DNA of 64,000 bases from Himantopus leucocephalus (GCA_003993805.1 RSEF01000014.1:4710509-4774508); one strand, 5' to 3'; numbered from the stretch's first letter, positions 48,017-61,812 are shown. The notes: generated by a model from the sequence alone, not told the origin. Program-made: numbers and translations.

Positions 48017-48100
48017 NGGGGCGGCGCAGTCGGCGCACGCCGCGTTGCCGGGCCGCTGGAGCAGCTCCGCCAGCGCCTTCCTGCTCCTCTCCTTCGCCAT
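48017..48100 (-). CDS. ADAP1: ADAP1 coding exon 1 (start codon, first half of ArfGAP zinc finger)
   Basis: ADAP1 is an Arf GTPase-activating protein with two PH domains. It binds PI(3,4,5)P3 and Ins(1,3,4,5)P4, moves to the plasma membrane and acts on ARF6; it is best known in neurons. Exon 1 starts at the ATG at 48098-48100 and reads MAKERSRKALAELLQRPGNA then ACADCAA. The second CADC cysteine pair opens the Cys4 zinc finger completed in exon 2. The human start MAKERRRAVLELLQRPGNA supports this choice. The reading frame meets a single N at 48017, in the codon expected to be Pro before the exon 2 Asp. No GT donor follows it, so the 3' boundary is uncertain and the splice donor is probably lost at a contig join. 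Confidence 0.93.
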
Positions 48101-48617
48101 GGGGACGGCGGGGCGGCGCGGCGCGGGGCGGTGCGGGGCGGCGCGGTGCGGGGCGGCGCGGGGGCTCCGCCGCCGTTAAAGCCGCTTCATGGCGCGGGGC
48201 GGGGGGGCGCTGGCGAGGCGGGCGGCGCGCCCGGGCTGCTCCATGCGGCCCCGCTCGCCCCTCGCAAGGTGACCGCCTCGGCCGCCGCCGGGAGGGGACG
48301 CGGCGGGGCGGCTTCTGCCCTGGGCGCCTCCCTCGCCCCGTCGGAGCCGGAGCCGGAGCCGGAGCCGCCCGCCCCGGGCGCGGCGCCGGTTCCGCCTTCC
48401 GCCGGGCCCGGGGGGCTGACGGCTCCCTGCGCCGCTCGCCCGCGACCTCCAGCGGCCGCTCGTCGCCCGCCCCGTTGCGGGGGGGTCTCCCACCATCGGG
48501 GCATCCCCCCCCCACCCCCCCGGGGTCCCCACCCCCAGGGCGCTTCTCGTCGCCCAGCGGTCCCTTCCCCGGTTCAATGCGGGGGATGCTCTGGGCCACG
48601 GGGTGGGGGCTGGCACN

Positions 48618-48631
48618 GGGGGGGGGGGGGG
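48618..48631. repeat. G14 homopolymer after single N (48617)
   Basis: A run of 14 G directly follows a single N and is followed at once by AACC and another G run. It is a sequencing-difficult tract upstream of ADAP1; its true length is unknown. Confidence 0.9.
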
Positions 48632-48720
48632 AACCGGGGGGGTTCACCTCGGGGAGGCTCTGTGGCTCGCAGCACCCCAGCCCTCGCTGGGCAGGGTCTC
48701 ACCGCTCGGACACCCCGGCG

Positions 48721-51700
48721 GGTTCACGAGCAGTGCTTTTGGGGCACCTCTTTCACATTAGCATCTTTTGGGGGTACTCATAAACGTTTAACTGGTACCC
48801 ACCCGTGTGCCAAAACACCACCACCACCACCACCTGCACTGCTGCCCTTCCACGCACACATCACCACCGCCGTCCACGCCTGCGCCCGGGCAGGACGGGA
48901 CTCCAAGCATCTTCCCACACTTTCCACACCCCTCCGTGGTGTCGAGGGAGTGTCGGGGGGGAAAAAAAGCACCCCTGGGGCAGGGGCACAGCCTCCCCAC
49001 GTCATCCTGGCTGTGTTGCCGGGACTGAGGGCTGCAGCCACTCATGCATCTCACGTCACCTACAGGGCAGCGCTCCTGTCCCTGTTTTACCAGCTAAGGA
49101 CGAGAGGGTGACTGAGGGGGTGATGCGGGAAGCCTCTGGCCGAGGAGGGGTTCAGAGCTGTGCCTCGCAGGCTGCTGCCCTAACCCCTGCTGAAACCGTC
49201 CCCTCAGGTACGGGTGACAGACGTCTGCGACGCTGCTATGGCCTGTCTGTGGTTCCTGCAGCTCTGCTTATAGAAACATTTTTGGTTTTGCAAAACAAGT
49301 CCCCCATTCAAATCGTCCATCTCTGCTTCCTCCACCAGAGCCGAGCACCCTCCTGCAAAGCTCAGCTCACCTCGTCCTCCCTCCCCACAGGGTTCGGGGC
49401 GTGCTTGAGCATCTGCAGGAGGAGGGTGCAGGTAGCTCCCAGAAACTTCCACAACCAAACCACGATATTGGTCCTGCAAACCTGCGCGGATGCGAGCAGG
49501 TTCCAGGGAATGCTTTGCGGGAGGAAAAGAGCACACGCCCTTAAATACAAGCAGAATCGTGGCCTGGTGCATTTATAATGCTCCTCCTCCAATGCCCGGA
49601 ACACATTTTCCTAAATGACCTTTGCATCCGTGCTGGCAGCCAAGCAACGGTAACCGAATTGATTTTCGACTGTTTTAAACTGACCTCAGCTGCTCCTCGC
49701 TGACGCTGCGCAGCGTCACGCGCCGTGCCGGGGTTTGCCGGTTGTACGGGTGTAGGCTGCTGGTGCCCGGGAGCTCGCCGCCACGCGAACCAGAGGGGCG
49801 GTCCCACACACGGGCATTTTGCGGAGAAGTTGAGCTGCCGCACCCAGACCCTCTCCTTCGGCCGCCTTCGAGCCACTGGCACTGACCTGGAGCCGCGCAC
49901 CGCCTCCCAACAGCCGCTGAGCGAACCCAGCTCCAGCACGGCGTCTTAGCCCCCGTCCTCCAAACCCACGCTGTATTCATGCCTGTCGGTGTAACAGCTT
50001 ACAGGATCAGAGCTTTACCCAAACCCAAGTTAGGTGAGGTTTTCATTTGCACTCCGGCTTTTCCAGAAGATGCACTGGCTGAACTCTTCAGGCGATAGCC
50101 AGGATGCTGCACGTCACCATGGACTTGCCAGGACGGGGGCTGGCAGGAGGGAGGAGGGTTGGTTTTAAAGTCTCTGTTTAGCTTTCCATTAAGACTTATT
50201 GATTCTCTTAATTTTTTGTTCTCCTGGTTGCTAGGCAATCCCTCTCTCTCCTCCGCGTGCTGGAAGCCAGGGCTGCAGACAGGAATTTATATCTCGTAAT
50301 AAAATCAAATATAACCGAGCCTGTTGTCAGTGATGAGGGGGGAGCGTGTCGTGAGGGACAGGCGGCGCAGGAGAACAGGGCCAGCAAGGGTCGATCCACA
50401 GCGATCCTCGGCATTTAAGTCCCATCCCAATTACTCCAGACTTCACACGAGGAATAAAGCAGTCCACGTGGGTGAAGGAGACGTGGGGAGAGAGGGAGAA
50501 AGTTGGAACTAAATCAGCCAGAACTGAAGATAAACTCTCATTCAGTGGAAAATGAAAGGCTTGACTCAATCTCGTGTACACAAGGGTGTCTCCGTAGATT
50601 TGCTCCTGGTTTATCCAAGGGTACGAGGTGCTCCAGGATCGGTCAGCACAGTGGAGGGGGAGATCCAGGAGCCAGGAGGGATCCAGGAGCCAGTGAGGCT
50701 CTCCTGATGGACAGCAGCTCTTAAGGATTACGATTCCCGGCATAGAGCAGGGACAGCGTCCGAGTTTGCCATCCGGCAGGGGCAAAGGGCGAAGGTTGCC
50801 CGGGCAGGGCTGGCGGAGGCTCCCGGGAGGCCGAGGGGCGTCTCTGCTCAGGCTCGTCCACCTCAGACTGCTCCCCGCTGCCCGTGCCCGCAGCAGCCGA
50901 CACCTCGTCTGAACTTTTCCCCACGTGTTGCCTGTGGGAGCGACCTGCCGGGGAACGCTTAATGAATTTGCTCCTATTTCTTGCAAAGTCTCTGGCCACA
51001 CTCTCTGGAGACCGATTGTCGCTGTCAATACATCACCCTCATTCAGGCGGTTTCTGTCTCTCCACCGCTGAGCGACTCGTTAAGTCTGATATGAATTTAT
51101 ATACATATGTATAGGAATACTTACATATTTATGTGTAAAATGTGTTTGTTTGTAAACACGCATGCTTTTAACTCAGTCTTTTCTAAATCGCAAGGTTGTT
51201 GCCTTAGAAACGGACGTTATTAATGCATCTCCCGAGGTGCTACGCACAGCGGCAGCGAGGGCAGCCTCTGCAAATGCCAGACTCTGAGGTCAGGGCAAAG
51301 GATGCTCACAAATTCCTGGAAACCTTTTCATCATCCTTGTGGTGACGCCCTGAAAATGCGCAGACATAACTATACCTTCTCCTTGCCCCTCCGCGTTAGC
51401 TCCTTTCACCCCGGGACTGCCTTGCTTCGTTATGAAAGAGCTGTTTACATTATTATTTAGTTCGTTTTGCAGCCCCAGCCCTGAAATGACTAAATCAATG
51501 TCACAGTCACACAAGTAAAAGGCTGTTAAACTCAACCCCTTGCGTGACCCTGGAGCGCGTTCACGGCGCAACATGGGGAAACATTACAATTCCTGTGCGA
51601 ACAGCAAACCCTAACAGAAATATCAATAATTCACGCCACTGCGACTGCATTCAAGTCAAGCAAGACTCTCTGGAGCAGGAGATGCGCCGGGCTGGATCCC

Positions 51701-54700
51701 TCAGGCTTCCTCCGCGCTGCAGGGGAGGCAGCTCTTGCAGCCGGAGGTTTGTGTGAACAAGCCATAGCGCTGGCCGCCCGCACCCGCGCTAAGGCAGCTA
51801 GTTTCCGTTGCAGTATGGTTTCCTGTTCAAAAGGAAAAAAAAAAAAGAAAAAAGAAAGAAACTGAAATCCTAGAGGTTTTTTTCTTTAAAAAAACCCTAC
51901 AATCTCTTATTTTCTGGGTTATCCAGTTCAATCGAGCGTGGCTACAGCTGGGAGGGAGGAATGCCGCAGAGCAGAGAGCTCAGACCACGGCAACTAAAAA
52001 CTCCTGAGCTGGAAAATCTGACACCCACACCAACTTCCTCTGATTTTGAGCAAATTGCTTTATGGACCCTGTAGGATTTTTCTGCCGTAGAACGGGGAAA
52101 AGCACACTCGCTGCATCTGCGTGGGTGGGATGCGTCGGTCAAGTTGAAGAGGACGATGCAAGAGAAAACGACGCGAGGGTGCAGGAATGCCAGAGTGAAG
52201 TCCCGCGTCTGCTGAGCTGCTCTGCACCTGCGCTGCGCGTTGTGCAACTCTCAAAGCGTCGCGCTGCGCAGGAATTTGCAGGTCAGGGTTTTCTCACATT
52301 TGCATAGTGGTTAACTCTGTTGCAAAGCCCAGTGTTACCGATGTGAAAAAAGGGGCAGCCCTTTACTCCCATCATTTCATAGCCGTGAAGGTAACATGGT
52401 GCCCGCCAGACCACAGAGATGCTCTGCAAGGGAGAAGAAATGGGGAGAGCGAGGACAAGAAGGTGGTGCACAGCAAAACCTCTCTGCTGAGTGACTTAGC
52501 CACCATTTTTTTAGGCTTCTGCAACACCCTGGAGCTGAGAACTGCCCTCTCACAGATGTGCCACCACACAAAGGAAAGCAGCTCCAACCACTTTTCGCAG
52601 TCTGCCCGTCCCGTGCTCAGCCCAGCCGTTCTGTTTCTTCTCCGCCTGCGCTCTGGCCAGGTTCGCTGCCGCAATGGGCTGCTTTGGGAATCGATACGCG
52701 GTCGCAAGGGCTGCCCAGTCGCTCTGATGGGGTGGCTGGGAGCCGGGAGACGCCCTAGAGAGTGAGGGGGTAATTCACAGCTTGAGGATGTTGGCTGTTT
52801 GTACGTCTGCTCTACGGTAGACCAGGAAATCTCAACACACGAAAACCCGCGCTGCAACATGCTGCTGTACCGAACCCCCTTCATACGATGTAAAACACGA
52901 CGCGGAGGGGGCAGCTGGGGGAAATGGCTCCGTGGCAGCTACCCGGCACCCGACCGGAGCTATGCTGATGTCTACAGCCTAATGATGGGCTCTCTTCTGC
53001 TCTCAGAGAAGATGAAATTACAGCAATCAAGACAATAATTCACCTATGCCGGTGTTAGACCACTGCTTTTAGCATTATTCCTGATTTATACTAATTAAAA
53101 GACTTAGGCCTGGGGAAGGTCCATATGGAGAAAGCCAACACGTGTGAAGAGACTCATACGTCAGGGTATCGGCTCCTCCAAGAAAAGTCAAAGCGATTAT
53201 TCAGAGCAGCCATCATCAGTTCAGCCTGAGTCAGAGACAGCAGCAGGACAGGTTCGACGTGCAAACCACAGGGCAAGCACTTATCTCAGAAATTGCTTTT
53301 GCTCAATTCCGATAATTTAATCTCTTCCTGGCTCAAATGGTTCATCCTTCCAGGAACAGCTTGGAGACGTTCAAGCGGGAGACCGAACTGCCCAACGTCC
53401 CGTTGCAGGGTGGAGGTGGAAGCAGCCCAGGCAACTGCTGTCTGCTCCGGGGTCCTGGGAACCGGCGGCTGCTCCTGCCGGGACGCGGTGCCGAGAGGAC
53501 AATGGCGACGCTGTAGGCAGGAGCACAGGACAGGGAGCAAGGGGCTGAAGCCCAGCACATCACTTCTGGCCTGGGAGTCTTCTGCAGCAGAGCCCGAGTC
53601 CCTCAGAAAGAATACAAAGCATTTTAAAAGGGCACAGGGGAAAAGAGAAACCGGTGCAATTATCGGTCCCAGCAGTCGGTCTCGTATCACAGGCTGCCGC
53701 CTTCGGCTGCCGGTCCGGCTCTGACTTCTGAGACCACATCACTTTCTGTAACGTTGCTGAGCTGTGATTTGAATAAAGCATTAGGTGGAAACAAAGCTGT
53801 GGTTTTTCTCTAGAAAGGGGTTAGAAATGATGGCCTGAAGGAAGCTGCCGAACAGCCGGGGATGGTAATTGAGCCTTCCCCCAATTAACTTTGTCCACAG
53901 AAAGTTGAGGACCATGTCCTACCCTTCCTCTGGCTGCTGATGGGATTGTTTGGATGTCACTGCGCGCCTCCCGAAAGCTCCCCCAACATCGAGATACAGA
54001 GCATGCTGCTCGCTCACTTGCTTATTTCAATATGCTTTGCCAAAGAAAAATCAGCAAAGAATTAATTAACAGCAATTATTTCTAGCAACAACAGAGCAGC
54101 CCTGCTCCAGAAGCCATGAAAACAACATCATGAGACCCCTGTGGCTGAAAAGCCTTTATAAACAGGTGCAAAACCAAACAATTTTATAGCAGGCTATAAA
54201 CAGAGCCCAAGCCAGGTTGGGGAATGGCGGGGGAACAGCCATTTCGATGGCTGAGACGAAGCAGCCACCCGGGTGACTTTTGTGAAGGAGCTTTAATAAA
54301 CAAACCGGCGCAGAGGCACCAACCTGAGTCAAAGAACCAGCAGGACCAGGTTATTGCCGCAATAGAGGGTTTACTATACCCGTCACTCTGTGTATTAGCG
54401 CTGCTAAAGTGATTTACTGTTCAAGTCAGTCCAACCGATTAGAGCTGTGATCTAAAGTACTACCCAGCTCTGGTTTCGGTGATAAACATCTCTCCCCCCC
54501 GCCTATTACTTGCTAAAACAAGCTGAAATAAAGCCATCAATCCAGACATCTCTCTGCTCAAACGAGTCTTTCTAGCTGGCACCACCACACCTGCAAGTCT
54601 CCCGCCGTGCACGCTGAAAGGATGGAGGGAGATGTTCCAGACGCGCTCTCATTTTTCGCCCCCCCTGGTTCTTTTTCAGCAGCCGGTGAACTCAGCGTTT

Positions 54701-57700
54701 CTGTCCCTTTGACCAGGACTCACACATCTCCTGTCGCCAAAGCCCTGCGGTGACCCGGTTCCCGTTACAGCTCTGTGCTGCACACGCACACGCTCAGCAT
54801 CTCCCCACGCGAGGAGGCCAGGACGCGCCTCCTCCCAGAGACGTTCATCTCCGTGCTGCATCCTAGTAGGTGGCAGTGGACAGTCCCTCTTTTCCACCGG
54901 ACTCTGCAGCACAGTTTGGGGAGGGGGAACCGAGCTGAAACCCGCACCCTGCTCACCTGTACCAGTCACACTGATGTCTGCGCACACAGACTGTCAACAC
55001 CTGATCCATGGCATCGCCTGTGCTCTCCCACACGGGTACCAGTCTGGCATTGGGCTGCACGGACCCAGTACGCATATACCTCTACATCAGACAGAAACCT
55101 GAATGCATAGAGAGAGGGGGACAGACTTATGCTGCCTTAGCAACGGCTCTGAGCACGCACACGCACACCAGAGATGTGCCAAACAGGCTCACCCCGGAGC
55201 GTGTGCTCCGTAAGGGCTGGGTCACAGCGATGGGTGAGGACGAGGGGTTAAAGGCGGCTTGCTAAATCCATGGGGTGAAGTCAGCGCAGCCCAACTCCCA
55301 CTTCCACACTAAAGAGCAAAAGCCGAGGGATGCAACCCCAGCGATGAAAGCAACCAGCCTCGTTACACCCCTGGGATTTCCTATTTGGTCCTTGTTCATG
55401 GGGATGTGAAGGCTCATTTATCAACAGGGGGTTTTCTCCTGCTCCGGTCAGCATCCTGAGTTACCAGCAATTTTCTCAGCACTGCTCTGATGCGCAGCTT
55501 CTGTGCAATTCCTGAGCGGCAGTGGGAATTTTTTCCTATTTGGATCTGCCTGCCCAAAACCTGGCTTCCTCGTGTGGTTCCTCTCGAGCCATGCGACCAC
55601 GGGGCTGCCGGAGCGAGCCAGAGGGAAAAGCCCTCTGCAGATCGGCAGCAGACTGCGCCTCTAAGCAGGCTGCAGCACACAGCATCACATCAAATCCTCA
55701 GGGCAGTCCTGGTCTCCCGGATTCTGTAGTGCTATTGTTCTCCTCCCTTGTCCACTAAGGAGAGATTCAGTGCCCCCAAGCCCTGCTGGAACCCAGAACA
55801 CGGTTTGATAACAGAGAAATGTAAATTGAGCAAACAAAACCGGAGCTGACTGCCTCGCGGAGCGCCTCCTCCCATGCGGCTGCCTTCCCACGCGCTATCC
55901 TTCAGCAGCAGCTTTGCAAGCACGGTCAGAAGCAGGTGTGTGAGCAGGTTCTTACCGAGCAGGGCTTGCCAGCCTTGAGGAAACCAGAAATCCTCCAGCT
56001 CCAGGAGCCGTCAACTCCTAGAATGTCACTAAAATAGCCCAAGGACTCAGCCACCCAAAGGGGCTGCAGAAGCCCCCACTGCCTGCTCTTTAAAATCAAA
56101 ATGGAACTAAACCCCCAGGTCATTCTTGGTGGTCTCCTTGATTTCTTCACCCCCCGACTCTCTTTCAGCAGGGCTCCTTTCCACCACTGCTCCTAATGTT
56201 GCCATAATCATAAGGACCTGAACAGAAAAGCATCTACAGTACCGGGTGGTTTAAGGTGTTGCTCATTACCAGCCAGCGGGACCACAACATCCCTCCCCCA
56301 TCAGCGGGACCCTGCCTGGCGCTGCCAGGGAGCTGGGAAAGGCTGCTCGCGCAGACAGCCACGCGTCCCACCGGAGGTGGGGAAGCGTGGGACGGCAAGA
56401 GCTGGCTTCAGTCCACCAGATTTGATGCACCTGAACTGTTTTACACCCACAGAGGTAACGGTGGCCTTTGCTGGGCCACGTGCCAGGCTTGTCTGGGGTG
56501 TTCTTCATCCAGCCCAGCCCAGCCCGCATAAGATTGATGCCCCTGCTAATGCAAGTCCCAAGATCTCCTGGAATAATGGGAATAAACAATCTAGTGGTGA
56601 AGCAGTCTGTGCAGTGCTACAGAGAGAGCACGCACATCAGAGCCTCTTGGAAGAGCCATAAAAATCTGTCCCTGTGCCATCATCGGTCCCAGGAAACAAA
56701 AAACTGCCTCAAGGTCTATCAAGTCCTCTGCATGCACGCGTTGGACTTCTAGGCGGCTTTCTATGAAGCTCCTATTTTGAGCAGTGATCAATTATGCATT
56801 TCAAGCCATATGGCACCTTCATTCCAGAAGGAAGGCATTTTGTCTTGAAATCTGTAAGGTAGAAAATCTGCTGCATCCTGACGGAAATGCAGCACTGCCA
56901 GCTACTCACAGCAGCAGAATCATTAAAAGAAAAAAAAAAGAACCAGAATAAGGTTAATCAGACATCCAATTTCCACTGAAACACCCTGGAAGGGAAAATG
57001 GACCCACGCAAGTGCCCTTCCAGTCTTTTTTTTTTAATTAATCTGAGTTAGAGCATTGATTTTTGTGGCAAACCTGACACAATACGCCACATACCCAATT
57101 CAGCAGGAGGACCTCTTCCAGAAGGGATCTCCTCCAGGCAGAAAAGTAACTAAAGCCCTTTGGGGTCACTGGATATGCTACCAGAAATGCCCGCACTCTT
57201 GCATACTGGCACAAGCATCATTCCCTTCCCAGGAATCATGGATTTAGAAACGTAGAAACATACTGCTCTCCAGTGGAACCAGAGCCCCCGAGGCGCTTTT
57301 CAGAGCCTACAGCATGAAGCGATGCTACAGACGCTTTGCGGACAGGGAGCAGGCTGCTGCTCCTCCTCTCGTAGACTGCCTACAGTATTTCCCGATCCTC
57401 AACTGCGTCGGCGCAGCGCTCCGGGCTTCGTTCCAGCAGCTCTGGGGAAACCGCATTGCCTCCCAGTGCTCTCCAGGCCTGCCTGGAGCGAGATAACAAC
57501 GGGGTGAAATCCAAGAGGTGCTCTGACCGGTCTAATTCCCTCCCAGTGTTAGCGCTGGTTAAGTCCAACCTACAAAAGCAGCAGGAAGCGAAAGTCATTT
57601 TGTTTTCTGCTGCAAAGGGCAATTAATCACCAGCAAAGGCCAGCAACTCTGTGGTCTGCAAAGGAAACCAAGCAGGTGACTGCTCACCGTAAGGGCCGTG

Positions 57701-60700
57701 CCCAGCCACAAGGACATCTGTGGCCTTGAGGCAGGCTGGACAAACTGGGGACAACGCTTTGGAGGATTCAGGGGAGGACCAAGCGTGAAGGTCACCGGCT
57801 ACACCCTTTGCCCACGCGTAACTCTGTGCACAACCCCAAACATTCGCTTTGCAGGTGCCCGCAGTTGCAGCCCCTCTGCGACACCAGGTATCCCGCGGCC
57901 AGGCGGCAGATGCAGCAACAACCCGTCCTCAGCATGGAGGCACCGGCTCACTCTGCTCCTGCAAAGGACTTTGGACCGTGGCCCACTTCCAGCGCAAGCA
58001 CAGGAGGCTCTCTGTGTATAGGCTTTTCTACGAAAGGACACTCGGAGCCTTGGAAATGTTTATTAAACCCTTTCTTCCTTGTTCTGCAGGTCATTGCAGT
58101 TGTTTGGAGAGATACACCTCGAGCTCAAGGTCTCCCGGGAAGCCATACCGGGGTTGGCTTGCAGCAATGTTCATTCCGTAAATAACTGCGGTGGTCAAGG
58201 TTAAGCTCTTTGTGGTTGACTGGATTCTAAGCTGAGCAAAGAAAGGGGGAATGTGTGAGCAAGGCTCTCCTAAGTGCCAACACACAAAGCTCTGCTGGCC
58301 CGCAGCCCCCGGGGGACTCCCTGGGACAGGGTGCCTGGAGTTACAGTGTGAACCAGGCTGTGCTGAAGAAAAGCTACAGGAAAGACCATTCCAGCCCCCT
58401 CAATTATCCATTTCTATTATTGTGTTAACAGCTTACACAGATCTTCACTCCAACCTGCTTCGGGCCGTCCCTTCCACACCTGCACCGTTACAGCAATTAA
58501 TTTTGTACAGCAATCCCGACCGAACCTCCTTTCGCAACGGCATGCATTTCTCCAGCTCCCAGGGTCTGTCAGCAGCTGGGGCTTCACGGCAGCGCCGGCA
58601 CAGGCGGCTTCTCACACGCAGATTAATGCACTTGTGCGGGACTCCCCTTGCTCCCGGTGCCACATGCAGCAGAGCAGCTCATCAACTCCAAACAGCCCCA
58701 CAGAGCAACGGGCGCCCCTGACAAACCGCGTCCCCCACAGCACGCACGCCGCAGCTCAGCCTTTCCAGAATACCAACTGTCCCAACTCGGTGTCAGGCTT
58801 CTGGAGAGGTTCCTCCTTGGTACGGGAAGAGGGAAGGTAACCACGAACTTACAGCTTTCCTTTGGCTTATACACCGCTGTCATTTTAAAGGAGCAAGGAT
58901 CCCACAAGCAAGGCTAAAATAAAGAGGTTTATATAGAAAGGCTTTAATTAACGATCTGTATGTTGGCGGAAACAAATTGAAAAGCATTCTGGGACTTGTC
59001 TCAGGTGACTCCGGTGTTGCAGGGACTCGTCCCATAGAGCAAGCTGGGAAAATTGTTTGACCCGAGGCTCTGCATTCCTTAATGACTTGTTTCCCCACCA
59101 CCTCTCAGTTGCATTAGATCTCAATGGACATCAGCTGATGGCCCTCACCAGCCCCGAGCTCACCTTACAGCTCCACTACAGATTCTCTTCTCCAGCTAAT
59201 GCCTCACAGCCAAGAAACACGTGCCTCTGCCAACTCCTGAGTTTTCAACTGTGCTCTCACAGCCCTTCTCCTGCCCTGCCAGGAAGGGGACAGCGCTGCG
59301 AGGCTCACCCACCGCGCCGGGGGGCAGGGTTGAAACCCTGCCAGGGGGGACCTGGACGGGATGAGGACATTCTCTTCTTTGGGCTGGTGAAAGGCGCAAA
59401 ACTCTCACCCCAGCATTCCCTATTAGGGTGGCAATGACTATTTCTGTAGGTATTTTGGGAAGGATGAAGCGTGCTCTGGCCGTTTTGGTGGCTCAGCAGC
59501 ACAGTCGGTCTGTGCTGCACAGCATCCTGCTGGCTTCATCGCTGTAACGCTACCGGAGGACTCCAGGCCTACAAGGAGCACAGAGCACTGTTCATTTCAG
59601 CATGCCAAAACTTTTTTTTGAAACTGCTTTTTTTCCCCCACCATCCCGTCTGCAGCACATCCAAAATTTGGGCCTTGGTCACTATAAAAAAAGACAGGAG
59701 TCCCCAGTGGCCCCTCCTGCAGTGTGCAATCCGAGACAGTTCAAATGGCACCTTCCACTCCAGCTCAGCAGTCAAAATTCAGTCACTCAAAACTTCAGAA
59801 ACTTCAACCCTTTTTCTCTATAATAGCCTGGAGGACAGCGTTGGTATCAACTGTCTCAGGAAAAACACACATCTAACTCATGAAGTAACTGTTTAGCCAA
59901 AAGACAGTGCGGAGCAACATCCCAAAGATGAGACTACCCCTGAGAACAGCCCGGGTTACGCCACCACCCCTGGTGGGTTCTTTCATACCTACCAGGAATT
60001 CACTTCACCTTATAACATTCTGGGAGCACAGAAGCATGAAATTTGATTTCTTTCTTCTGAAGATGCTGGAGATTATTTTAATAATTCTTACTCGGTATCA
60101 CTGAAAGAAAGCTCTTGTTCAATGGTTTAATATAAAGTCTTTTAATATCTGTTTCAGCAATAAAATCTCTGCTTTCTCTTCTATAAATGTACTAATCTCA
60201 CCAAAGGATATAATTTAAACAGTAGAATGAAGGAGAATAAAAATATGCAGCAGCAAGCAAACATTCTTTTCAAACAGGGACCCGCTCTGAACTATCTGCA
60301 GTCTGTTCAATCAGATAAGACACGAGCAACAATTTAAATCCCAGCTCCAACCATCAACATGAAGAGCAGAAAACGTTCTTTTACCCTTTCCTGGATCTCC
60401 ATGTGAAGAAATGCACAGTGGAGAGAAGCAGAAGCAAAAGGAATAATAGCTGACAGCAGGAAAGGTGAGACACATCAAACAGAGGACACCAAATAAAAGA
60501 GACAGTGTAGGGAACTGCCTTGGCAAACAGTGTGTGTATCACTGTCTGCAGGCCCTGACCCTGCAGTCTGAGCGCCAGATACACAGAGAAATGATTCACT
60601 GGGTTAAAAAAAGGCAAAAAAAGAAGTAAGGGGAACAAGGCAGGAAATACAGTGCAAACTACATCCAGAAGATTTACAAATTTAGTCTGCTTGAAACATA

Positions 60701-61395
60701 TTTCTAGGGGGCTAATAGGCCAAATTATTTTGGCTTAAACTCAGTATTAATTAAGAAAGACTCATTTGCATTAGTACACGAGAGAAATGCCACTGGCTCC
60801 GATAATTCATGGTTAAGTTACACAAACACCTATCAGGGATCTTAAAGACATACTCAGACCTGACCACTCATCTACTGCGCGGCCTGCTGCGTTACCTTCT
60901 CAAGGTACGGGCTGTGCTGCATGTTTCGGGAAGAAATACTGTATTTCTTAGATAGCTAACTCTTGATCTGCCCTGGTTTTTAACATAAAACCTTTGTTTT
61001 TAGAAGAATAAAACTGTCCAATCGCATTTATATGTACATTTCACAGTTACTTAGAACACAAATAAATACCACTCCAGTCTCCACACTGATTTCACCATAA
61101 AAAAACCCCCATATGGCAGCTTTACTTGAAGAAATGAATATATTCATAATGAAAGACTCCCAGTTAAATGGTGAAATAGTTAGGTGAACACTGTTGGCAA
61201 GGTAAATAAAAGCAGACTCACTACTTGACTGGTGTGTGGAACTAGCAATACTCTCCCAACAATGATGGAGATTAAAAGACTGACCTCTCCCCCCCAGTAC
61301 CCAAGTGCTTTCCATAGCAGGCTGAGAAGATCACCCCAAAGATGGGGATTAATACCAGTATTTAATAAAAAGCAACTTGCAAGTACCATAACAGC
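48721..61395. other. Intergenic region between ADAP1 5' end and COX19 3' end
   Basis: About 12.7 kb without any exon, RNA gene or transposon that I can recognise on either strand. A (CAC)n run lies at 48816-48834 and an A/G-rich tract at 51832-51861. Open frames of up to about 230 codons (for example 50327-51028, minus) lack family signatures. Base composition falls from GC-rich near 49000 to AT-rich beyond 60000. Untranslated first exons or non-coding RNAs cannot be excluded by eye. Confidence 0.65.
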
Positions 61396-61401
61396 TTTAT
61401 T
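61396..61401 (-). terminator. COX19: Candidate COX19 poly(A) signal
   Basis: The minus strand reads GGAAATAAAGC here, a canonical AATAAA hexamer about 415 bases after the COX19 stop codon. It is the first perfect AATAAA I see downstream of the stop. Without transcript data this is only the most plausible site. Confidence 0.45.
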
Positions 61402-61812
61402 TCCACCTGGCAAGTAAGTGCTGTAAGCACATTAGTAACGCCCACACAAGATTAATCAAGATCTACATAATAAAGGGGGATTTTTTTGTCTTTTTAAAAT
61501 AAGACTTCACTGTTCTTACAGAGACAAGGAGAACACTTCAGGCAATAACTGTTTTCTCCCAGGCAAAATGTCTGTATGGATCTTTGAGAGTAGGCTAGAG
61601 AAATTAAAAGAAAAAAGTTAAGAAATACTTGAGGAAAGTAGACAAAGGCAGTACTTTTGCTCACTTAAAATAAATCTTATTTTAGGAAAATTTAACTTTA
61701 AAAAAAGGTTCCTTCGGGAAACACTTCCTATTGCAGTATGAACAGAACGTACAATATGTACTACACAAGAGTTATGCTTTCCATACATGAAGAGTGAAGT
61801 TGTCTTTCTTCA

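Larger units (their letters stand above)
47870..48720 (-). promoter_or_regulatory. ADAP1: ADAP1 CpG-island promoter
   Basis: The region around exon 1 is extremely GC- and CpG-rich. Upstream of the start codon there are many GGGGCGG Sp1-type boxes (48108-48165) and a (GGAGCC)4 hexamer run at 48342-48366. No TATA box is seen. This is the architecture of a CpG-island promoter with dispersed initiation. The exact start site cannot be placed from sequence. Single N positions at 48017 and 48617, and C/G homopolymers, show the region is poorly assembled. Confidence 0.75.

Noticed and set aside
46556..48100. Very long open frames (355-806 codons) across 46556-49111 on both strands
   Set aside because: They are open only because the 1000 N are translated as unknown residues. 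Only the first 27-28 codons on the minus strand from 48100 are a real exon.
1..48100. A real chromosomal inversion or transposition within ADAP1
   Set aside because: All breakpoints fall in N gaps, the gap flanks overlap each other, and a real rearrangement would destroy a conserved gene whose exons are all intact.
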